DNA from: Actinomycetes bacterium
Lineage (GTDB): Bacteria; Actinomycetota; Acidimicrobiia; Acidimicrobiales; Microtrichaceae
Direction: 5' to 3'
Length of the DNA: 9,636 nt
NCBI GenBank assembly: GCA_023389745.1
Contig: JAEWED010000170.1
Location: forward strand, 1 to 9,636
The position numbers and the translations under genes were made by a program. Shown one piece after another: positions 4,966 to 9,636 of this stretch (its first letter is position 1; every line of letters begins with the position of its first letter). The notes under the pieces were generated by a model. That model made no database searches. It was not told where the DNA came from and saw only the letters and a list, made by a program, of their open reading frames with translations.

Positions 4966-6195
4966 GTGGGAATCCTGACATCGAGATCCGACCTGGGAGC
5001 GGGCACCGAGTACGCCATCCATCGTCTGACGGGCGAGTTCGTCGCGCCCGCCACCGAACGCCGCTACCGCCGCGAGCTGCTCGAGGCGAACCGGCTGACC
5101 TTTGAGGCGGTGACCCGCATCATCGCGATCGTCCTGCCGATGTTCTCCCTGATCGACCTGCAGAGCCTGGGCTGGGGTGTGCCATGGGCAGCGCTGCTCG
5201 TGGCCCGCCTGGCGACGGCGGCGGCCGTCTACGCGACCGGACGGCGGATCGCCCGACGGCCGACGACGTTCGCCGACGGCGACGGCCGGTACATCCTCAC
5301 GCTCACCCAGCTCGCGGTGTTCGCGAGCGCCCTGCTGGCCTGCGTGCTGCGCCCACAGGACGCCACGACGAACGCGATCAGCCTCACCGTGCTGATGCTG
5401 GCGTCGCTCGTGCTCGTGCCCGGCAGGTTCCGCGGGCAGATGATCCTCGCCGCGCTGTTCCTGGGTGGGCTCGTCGGAGTGTCCGTCTGGCGCTTCCGCG
5501 AGCCGTCGTTGCCGCTGGTGCCGCTCGTGGCCAACCTGGGTGTCGCGCTCGCGTGGGGCGGGTTCATGCTCTCGTTCAACAACCGGGCGCAGCGCCGCCA
5601 ATGGACCTCGACCCACCTCGAGGCGAGCACGACGCAGCTGCTCAACGACGAGCTCGAGATCGCCGCTCGGCTGCGCAACGAACTGCAGGTGCTGGCCCGC
5701 CAGGACCCGCTCACCTCGGCGGCCAACCGCAGGGAGTTCATGCGCGTGTCGACCGACCAGCTCCTGTTGCTCGGCAACGGCGAGCTGTCGATGCTCGTGA
5801 TCGACATCGACCGCTTCAAGTCCATCAACGACCGCTTCGGTCACGCCACCGGCGACGCCGTCCTCGTGTGGCTGGTCGAGGTCCTGCGGGGCGCGCTGCG
5901 CGCCGAGGACCTGCTCGCACGCATCGGCGGCGAGGAGTTCGCCGTCCTGCTCCCGGGTCTCGGCGGCTCCGGTGCGCTCGCCACCGCCCGGCGACTGCTC
6001 GAGGCGATCGCCGCAGCCGGTGCCCCCGAGACGCTGCCCGAACCGCTGACCGTCTCGATCGGTACCGCCTCGGCGATCGAGGGCGACGACGTCGGCGATC
6101 TGATGGCCCGGGCGGATCAGGACATGTACGCAGCGAAGCGTCGTGGCGGCAACGACGTCGGGCGCGAGGCAGCGATCGAGTCGCGCCGGAATTGA
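4966..6195 (+). CDS. Membrane-anchored diguanylate cyclase (GGDEF)
   Basis: A 409-residue enzyme predicted to make cyclic di-GMP from two GTP. The N-terminal half has about six hydrophobic helices (about 48-66, 72-92, 109-128, 134-152, 157-175, 182-204), probably a membrane sensor; I cannot assign it to a named MASE family. A helical linker at about 212-243 leads into the GGDEF domain (about 244-403). The domain has the metal-binding D280-I-D pair, the SINDRFGHATGD substrate loop and the signature GGEEF at 321-325, a catalytically competent variant. The allosteric inhibitory site R312-A-E-D315 is intact, so product inhibition is expected. No EAL domain is present. The start is taken as GTG 4966; its RBS is weak. 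A 6-bp GC hairpin follows the stop, and the flavoprotein gene begins 39 bases downstream. Confidence 0.95.
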   Translation: MGILTSRSDLGAGTEYAIHRLTGEFVAPATERRYRRELLEANRLTFEAVTRIIAIVLPMFSLIDLQSLGWGVPWAALLVARLATAAAVYATGRRIARRPTTFADGDGRYILTLTQLAVFASALLACVLRPQDATTNAISLTVLMLASLVLVPGRFRGQMILAALFLGGLVGVSVWRFREPSLPLVPLVANLGVALAWGGFMLSFNNRAQRRQWTSTHLEASTTQLLNDELEIAARLRNELQVLARQDPLTSAANRREFMRVSTDQLLLLGNGELSMLVIDIDRFKSINDRFGHATGDAVLVWLVEVLRGALRAEDLLARIGGEEFAVLLPGLGGSGALATARRLLEAIAAAGAPETLPEPLTVSIGTASAIEGDDVGDLMARADQDMYAAKRRGGNDVGREAAIESRRN

Positions 6196-6198
6196 ATC

Positions 6199-6217
6199 GC
6201 CGGGGACACGTCCCGGC
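6199..6217 (+). terminator. GC hairpin after the diguanylate cyclase stop
   Basis: GCCGGG (6199-6204) pairs perfectly with CCCGGC (6212-6217) across a 7-base loop, three bases after the stop. There is no T run. The layout matches the hairpin after the YkgJ-type gene, with a similar stem and the same loop size. It may weaken or stop read-through into the flavoprotein gene, whose start is 17 bases further on. Confidence 0.4.
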
Positions 6218-6234
6218 CGACAGACTCGACGGCC

Positions 6235-6897
6235 ATGGAGCACGCCCCGACAACCGCCCCGAGCGATCGGGTCCGCCTGCGCCGCGGCGCCGCACGCGGC
6301 GACTACGACCGTGCGACCGTCCGCGAGATCCTCGACGACGCCCTGATCGCCCACGTGGGCGTGATGACCGACGACGGCCCGCTCGTGCTCCCGATGGCGT
6401 TCGGTCGGACCGACGACGTGCTGTACATGCACGGCGCCTCGGCGAACGGGCTGCTGCGCGCGGCGATCGACGTCGAGCTGTGCGCGACCGTCACCGAGGT
6501 CGACGGACTGGTGCTGGCACGCACGCCGTTCCACAACTCCATGAACTACCGCAGCGTGGTGGTGCGGGGGACGGGTCGGCGCGTGGACGATCCCGACGAG
6601 CACCTCGCGGCGCTCCGACTGATCACCGACCACGTCGTCGCGACCTGGGACGACGGCCGGCCACCGAGCGAGTCCGACCTGCGCCGCACGCTGGTGCTCG
6701 CGCTGCCCCTCGACGAGGCGTCCGCCAAGGTGCGCCGCGGCGACCCGGGTGACGAACCGGCCGACCTCGACGGTCCGCACTGGGCCGGCACGGTCGACCT
6801 CGGACGCCGGTGGGGTCGGCCCCGACGCTCGGGCGACCTGCGTCCCGGCATCGAGGCACCCGCTCGGGTGGTGGCCCGCTTCGGCGCCGAGGTTTGA
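6235..6897 (+). CDS. Flavin-nucleotide-binding protein, pyridoxamine 5'-phosphate oxidase fold
   Basis: A 220-residue soluble protein of the split-barrel flavoprotein group related to pyridoxamine-phosphate oxidase (Pyridox_ox_2, the group that contains NimA-type nitroimidazole reductases). Recognisable parts are the ILDDALIAHVGVMTDDGPLVLPMAFG opening strands (about 32-57), LYMHGASANG (63-72), the HNSMNYRSVVVRGTGRRV core (about 100-117) and the EASAKVRRGDP stretch near 161-171 followed by HWAGTVDL. It should bind FMN or a related cofactor; the substrate is unknown and a true pyridoxine role is unlikely for this subgroup. The Arg-rich N-terminal 25 residues precede the conserved fold. No Shine-Dalgarno sequence precedes ATG 6235, so it may be leaderless or translated after the upstream gene. 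The Anbu gene follows 52 bases later. Confidence 0.88.
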   Translation: MEHAPTTAPSDRVRLRRGAARGDYDRATVREILDDALIAHVGVMTDDGPLVLPMAFGRTDDVLYMHGASANGLLRAAIDVELCATVTEVDGLVLARTPFHNSMNYRSVVVRGTGRRVDDPDEHLAALRLITDHVVATWDDGRPPSESDLRRTLVLALPLDEASAKVRRGDPGDEPADLDGPHWAGTVDLGRRWGRPRRSGDLRPGIEAPARVVARFGAEV

Positions 6898-6938
6898 GCG
6901 TCGCACCTCGTCGGTACCGGCGCCCGACCGCCTCCGAC

Positions 6939-6944
6939 GAAGGA
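6939..6944 (+). promoter_or_regulatory. Ribosome binding site of the Anbu gene
   Basis: GAAGGA ends five bases before GTG 6950. It confirms the GTG as start, although the frame is open 200 bases further upstream. The position matters because this start makes Thr the second residue. Confidence 0.7.
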
Positions 6945-6949
6945 CGACT

Positions 6950-7705
6950 GTGACCTACTGCCTGGCCATGCGACTCGAGGAGGGACTGGTGTTCCTCGCC
7001 GACACCCGGACCAACGCGGGGATCGACGACGTCGGCACCTACCGCAAGCTGCACGTCATCCAGCCCCTTCCCGACCGGCTCTTCGTGCTCCAGTCCGCCG
7101 GCAACCTCGCCACGACCCAGCAGGTCCTCGACCGCGTCCGCCAGGACCTCGCGGGTGCGAGCGAGCAGGAGAGCCTGGCGTCGGTGACGCACCTCTTCGA
7201 GGCTGCCCTGTACGTCGGACGGCTCGTCCGGGAGGTCACCGAACAGCACCGCGAGGCGCTCGACCGGGTCGGGGCCGACGCCACCGCCACGTTCATCCTC
7301 GGTGGGCAGATCGGCACCGAGGCACCCGACATCCTCTTGGTCCACCCCGAGGGCAACTACATCCGTGCCTCGGAGGAACGCCCCTTCCTGCAGATCGGCG
7401 AGAGCAAGTACGGCAAGTTCATGCTCGAGCTCGCGGCGAGGGTCGACGTGGACCTGGCCAGCGCGGCCAAGATCGGACTCGGCTCGATGATGAGCACCGC
7501 GCAGGCGAACCTGTCGGTCGGTCCGCCCTACGACGTCGGCACCTACCGCACGGGCACCTTCGAGCTCGACGAGCTCCGGGTCGAGGCGAGCTCACCGGTG
7601 CTGGCTCGCCTGCAGGAGCAGTGGGACGAGAGCCTGCTGCGAGCCGTGTCCGACCTGCCGAACGTCAGCCGGGACGACGTCGGCGGCGGTGCGTCACCGA
7701 ACTGA
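6950..7705 (+). CDS. anbu: Anbu-type bacterial proteasome homologue (proteasome-type peptidase)
   Basis: A 251-residue member of the Ntn-hydrolase superfamily, of the Anbu class (COG3484, 'proteasome-type protease'). The N-terminus MTYCLAMRLEEGLVFLADTR, then TNAG, matches the Anbu family opening. If Met1 is removed, Thr2 becomes the nucleophile, and D18 and K33 (in YRKLHVI) match the proteasome Thr1/Asp17/Lys33 triad. Further family stretches are SAGNLATTQQ (49-58), HPEGNYIRASEERPFLQIGE and the KYGK stretch after it, and VGPPYDVGTYR near 190-200. Length is as usual for Anbu. Anbu forms rings or lock-washer spirals; proteolytic activity and physiological role are not settled. Anbu genes elsewhere often lie with a transglutaminase-like gene, a DUF403 (alpha-E) gene and an ATP-grasp-like gene; none is visible here. 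The start is fixed by GAAGGA five bases upstream. A short hairpin overlaps the stop. Confidence 0.92.
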   Translation: MTYCLAMRLEEGLVFLADTRTNAGIDDVGTYRKLHVIQPLPDRLFVLQSAGNLATTQQVLDRVRQDLAGASEQESLASVTHLFEAALYVGRLVREVTEQHREALDRVGADATATFILGGQIGTEAPDILLVHPEGNYIRASEERPFLQIGESKYGKFMLELAARVDVDLASAAKIGLGSMMSTAQANLSVGPPYDVGTYRTGTFELDELRVEASSPVLARLQEQWDESLLRAVSDLPNVSRDDVGGGASPN

Positions 7706-7716
7706 CCCGCCGGGTC
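7704..7716 (+). terminator. Short hairpin overlapping the Anbu stop
   Basis: GACCC (7704-7708) and GGGTC (7712-7716) form a 5-bp stem around a 3-base loop, beginning inside the TGA codon. There is no T run. It is weaker than the other post-stop hairpins in the window and lies in the 81-base gap between convergent anbu and lemA. Confidence 0.3.
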
Positions 7717-7756
7717 TCCGGAGCTCGCGTGGTCGCCGGCGGCGCGCCAGGCCCGC

Positions 7757-7801
7757 TCAGCTACCGAACGCTCAGCTGACGAACGCTCAGCTGCCGAACG
7801 A
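7757..7801 (-). repeat. 15-bp tandem triplication spanning the lemA stop codon
   Basis: Three adjacent 15-base units, 7801-7787, 7786-7772 and 7771-7757 on the minus strand, read (T/G)CGTTCG(G/T)(C/T)AGCTGA. The first is the natural end of lemA, coding SFGS plus stop. The next two stay in the same frame and would code AFVS-stop and AFGS-stop, so three in-frame TGA codons follow at 15-base intervals. Units differ at one to three positions, so the duplication is not brand new. Each unit contains CAGCT, so the RNA could also form small alternative stems. Confidence 0.9.
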
Positions 7802-8347
7802 GACCTGCGGCGGCGCGCTGTGGCCGTCCGGGGCGTCGTAGAACACGCCCTTGTCGACACCGGACATCCCGGCGAACAGCGACCACGGGATGGTCACCAT
7901 GGTGCGGTTCAGCGTGGCGCACGCGTCGTTGTAGTACTGACGGGCGAAGGCGAGCTGGTCCTCGGTGCGCGACAGCTCGGCCTGCAGCTGGGCGAAGTTC
8001 GTCGACGCCTTGAGGTCCGGGTAGCCCTCGGCCACGGCGAACAGGTTGGCCAGCGCCTGCTGCATCTGGCCGTCCGCCGCCGCCTTCTCACCGACGGTCG
8101 AGGCCCGCTGGGCGCTCGCTCGCGCGTCGGTGACCGCCTCGAGCGTGCCGCGCTCGTGGGTCATGTAGCCCTTCACGGTCTCGACCAGGTTCGGGATCAG
8201 GTCGGCTCGCCGGGTGAGCTGCACGTCGATGCCGGCGAACGCCTCGTCGACCGAGACCCGCTGACCCCGCAGACGGTTGAGGGCGGTCACCGCGATCAGT
8301 CCGACGAGGACGATCAGCACCACCACGACGATGATCACGATCAACAT
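7787..8347 (-). CDS. lemA: LemA family membrane protein
   Basis: A 186-residue LemA-family protein (PF04011). One N-terminal helix (about 2-22, almost all Ile/Val/Leu) anchors it in the membrane with a very short outside end, and a helical bundle follows. Family marks are the VDEAFAGIDVQLTRRADLIP stretch and NLVETVKGY (about 33-61), and YPDLKASTNFAQLQAELSRT, then ED-LA-AR-YYND (about 109-141). The function of LemA is unclear; it has been linked to membrane stress and often sits beside DUF2207 or TPM-domain genes, as it does here. The start is ATG 8347, with AGGAG nine bases upstream; the same frame stays open into the upstream gene. It lies 67 bases after the DUF2207 stop and is probably co-transcribed with it. 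Its final codons and stop are repeated twice more downstream. Confidence 0.95.
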   Translation of the reverse strand: MLIVIIVVVVLIVLVGLIAVTALNRLRGQRVSVDEAFAGIDVQLTRRADLIPNLVETVKGYMTHERGTLEAVTDARASAQRASTVGEKAAADGQMQQALANLFAVAEGYPDLKASTNFAQLQAELSRTEDQLAFARQYYNDACATLNRTMVTIPWSLFAGMSGVDKGVFYDAPDGHSAPPQVSFGS

Positions 8348-8356
8348 GCTGGGAAT

Positions 8357-8361
8357 CTCCT
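8357..8361 (-). promoter_or_regulatory. Ribosome binding site of lemA
   Basis: AGGAG on the minus strand, inside a longer AGAGGAGA run, lies nine bases before ATG 8347. It decides this start over earlier codons in the same open frame. Confidence 0.7.
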
Positions 8362-8414
8362 CTGTCCGTGGGCCCTCTGTCGGTGGACGTGGCGCCCCTG
8401 GACGCCATCGGTGT

Positions 8415-9636
8415 TCACCACGAGCCGCCGCCGCCACCGCCGCCGCCGGATCCACCCGAGAACCCGCCGCCGCCACCGCTGCTGCTGACCTGCGAGGCAG
8501 CGTAGGCGGCGGACGCGCTGGCGATCGCCGCGTTGAACGAGTCGCTCATGCGGTGTGTCGAGAAGTGCTGCCCCGTCCCGGTCCACAGGATCCACGGCGG
8601 CGTCGGGACCGCCACACCCTGCGACTCGAAACGCCGCCCCCAGGCGTCGGCCGAGCCCAGCGCGAGCGCCCACGGCAGGTACCGGGGGTACCAGTCCAGG
8701 TGCTTCGCGGCGTCGAAGCGGGACTCGGCCGAGTCGGTCGTGAGGAACCGTGCGAACCCACCGGTGCGTGACCAGACCTCGCGCCCTTCGGGAGTCCGCT
8801 TCGTGGCGATGCCCGGGTCGATGAGCATGCCCATCGAGACCAGCGAGAACACCGCGGTGAAGGCGAGCAGCGGCCAGGGACGCCACCCCTCGGAGCCGAA
8901 GAGGTAGAAGCCGACGATCCCGAGCGTGACGAGCAGGCACGTCACCGACAGGAGCCGGACGATGCAGCCGGAGCCCGACGGCTCCAGGTACTGGCGGGCC
9001 TCGGCGTCGACCCCACGGGCGAGCGCGGACGACGCCTCGCCGAGCACCCGGCCGGTGGACTCGCTCTCGGTGACGACGAAGCTCGAACCGGCGGCGCTCA
9101 GCCCGAGGGTGGACAGCATCGCCAACTCGGCGCTCGACAGCGGGGTCGAGGGCGACTCGGCGAGCCGGTGCACCGACCACGACGAGTCGTCGCCCTCGAG
9201 GCGCAGCACGCCCCGGTCGCCCAGGTCGTACAGGGTGGCCTGGAACTCGTCGCTCGATCGCTTCTCGTCGAGCACCTTCACTCCGACCGCCGGCGACACA
9301 CCTGCGGGCGGTTCGAACAGCACCGGGAAGCCCGGTTCCCGTTCGTGGGTCGCGCGGTACAGGGCGAACCCGAGCCCGGCGGCGAGGAGTGCGGCCAGGA
9401 TCGAGAGCGCCAGGGTCGGCAGCTCGTCGTCGAAGGGGGCGGGGGTCGCGACGGCGTCCTCGGGGAACGCGACGCGCACGGTGACCGGCGTGAACGGTTC
9501 GAGCGGACCGGTGCTGATGGTGAGGGTCGTGCCGTCGACCCGGGCGTCACACGGCGTGTCCTCGCCCTGGACGCACTCGGCGCGGATCGGCTCCGCCGGC
9601 AGCTCCACGCGGACGTCGACCCGGTCCATCTCCATC
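8415..9636 (-). CDS. DUF2207 domain membrane protein, N-terminus beyond the window
   Basis: The C-terminal 406 residues of a DUF2207-family predicted membrane protein, open through the right edge. The visible part begins in an extracellular beta-rich region with two nearby cysteines (about 21 and 29), followed by a hydrophobic helix (about 72-94). A cytoplasmic winged-helix-like region follows (about 120-215), containing a DEFQATLYDLGDRGVLRLE stretch. A helical pair lies at about 224-246 and 252-273. A conserved segment then has WSRTGGFARFL, KHLDWYPRYLPWALALG and W-RRF, typical of the family. The end is a Ser/Gly-rich tail closing GGSW, also typical. The signal peptide and most of the N-terminal domain must lie to the right. 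The function is unknown; the family is routinely found with LemA, encoded directly downstream here. Confidence 0.92.
   Translation of the reverse strand, partial: MEMDRVDVRVELPAEPIRAECVQGEDTPCDARVDGTTLTISTGPLEPFTPVTVRVAFPEDAVATPAPFDDELPTLALSILAALLAAGLGFALYRATHEREPGFPVLFEPPAGVSPAVGVKVLDEKRSSDEFQATLYDLGDRGVLRLEGDDSSWSVHRLAESPSTPLSSAELAMLSTLGLSAAGSSFVVTESESTGRVLGEASSALARGVDAEARQYLEPSGSGCIVRLLSVTCLLVTLGIVGFYLFGSEGWRPWPLLAFTAVFSLVSMGMLIDPGIATKRTPEGREVWSRTGGFARFLTTDSAESRFDAAKHLDWYPRYLPWALALGSADAWGRRFESQGVAVPTPPWILWTGTGQHFSTHRMSDSFNAAIASASAAYAASQVSSSGGGGGFSGGSGGGGGGGGSW

Noticed and set aside
4955..4978. A small ATG frame (MDESWES) overlapping the diguanylate cyclase start.
   Set aside because: No RBS of its own, only seven codons, and no stop-start overlap with the GTG. 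Best taken as chance.
3134..4981. A 615-codon open frame on the minus strand opposite the YkgJ-type and methyltransferase genes.
   Set aside because: Low-complexity Arg/Val/Gly/Gln composition, no domain, and it spans two well-supported genes on the other strand.
6192..6197. TTGAAT, a possible -35 for the flavoprotein gene paired with CAGACT at 6221-6226.
   Set aside because: The spacing of 23 bases is too long, and TTGAAT overlaps the stop codon of the upstream gene.
6203..6214. GGGAC-AC-GTCCC just upstream of the flavoprotein gene, resembling a DosR-type box.
   Set aside because: The arms match but the spacer is two bases instead of four, and the same bases are explained by the post-stop hairpin. 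Not enough to call a regulator site.
4753..6906. A 717-codon open frame on the minus strand opposite the diguanylate cyclase and flavoprotein genes.
   Set aside because: Its peptide is rich in Arg, Gly, His, Gln and Val with no recognisable domain, while the plus strand codes two clear families. It is the antisense shadow expected at this GC content.
8415..8480. The highly repetitive (GCC)n-like sequence at the 3' end of the DUF2207 gene, considered as a repeat element.
   Set aside because: It encodes the Gly-rich tail ending GGSW that is normal for this family.

Overview
This 9.6-kb window is GC-rich and almost fully coding. Strong G/C third-position bias makes long antisense frames appear opposite the real genes. 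The gene content suggests an actinobacterial (Actinomycetota) chromosome: a DevR/DosR-like response regulator, an LppX/LprG-like lipoprotein, GTG starts, and TANNNT -10 elements placed for leaderless transcription. The genus cannot be read from the window. I see no rRNA, tRNA, CRISPR array, transposase or phage gene. No gap between genes exceeds 300 bases.

Layout. 1-194: a (GGGGGC)n-type tract, then an open frame that enters from the left edge and whose stop overlaps the next start (ATGA). 191-847 (+): two-component response regulator, close to DevR/DosR. 936-1844 (+): secreted lipoprotein with its own strong RBS. 1855-3111 (-): AI-2E/PerM-family membrane transporter, convergent with the lipoprotein (10-base gap) and preceded by a 9-codon leader frame that overlaps its start. 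3263-3994 (+): YkgJ-type Cys-rich metal-chelating protein. 4037-4777 (+): SAM-dependent methyltransferase. The last two each have a -10-like hexamer 6-7 bases before the start codon. 4803-4886 (+): a 27-codon frame resembling the beginning of a YjbR/MmcQ-type protein. 4966-6195 (+): six-helix membrane diguanylate cyclase (GGEEF, I-site present). 6235-6897 (+): flavin-binding protein of the pyridoxamine-phosphate-oxidase fold. 6950-7705 (+): Anbu-type bacterial proteasome homologue. 7787-8347 (-): LemA. 8415-9636 (-): DUF2207 membrane protein, cut by the right edge; it lies directly upstream of lemA, the usual pairing.

How they fit together. Most genes look like independent housekeeping or stress units, not one pathway. 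The regulator could serve redox or hypoxia control if it works like DosR, but no cognate kinase is visible. The diguanylate cyclase, flavoprotein and Anbu genes run in one direction with gaps of 39 and 52 bases and might be co-transcribed, although a GC hairpin lies between the first two. LemA and DUF2207 form a membrane pair.

No obvious new multi-gene system is present. The most notable items are the Anbu gene without its usual partner genes, a 15-bp tandem triplication that repeats the lemA 3' end including its stop codon, the leader mini-ORF with GTGA overlap before the AI-2E gene, the G-quadruplex-prone tract beside the response regulator, and the YjbR-like gene fragment.
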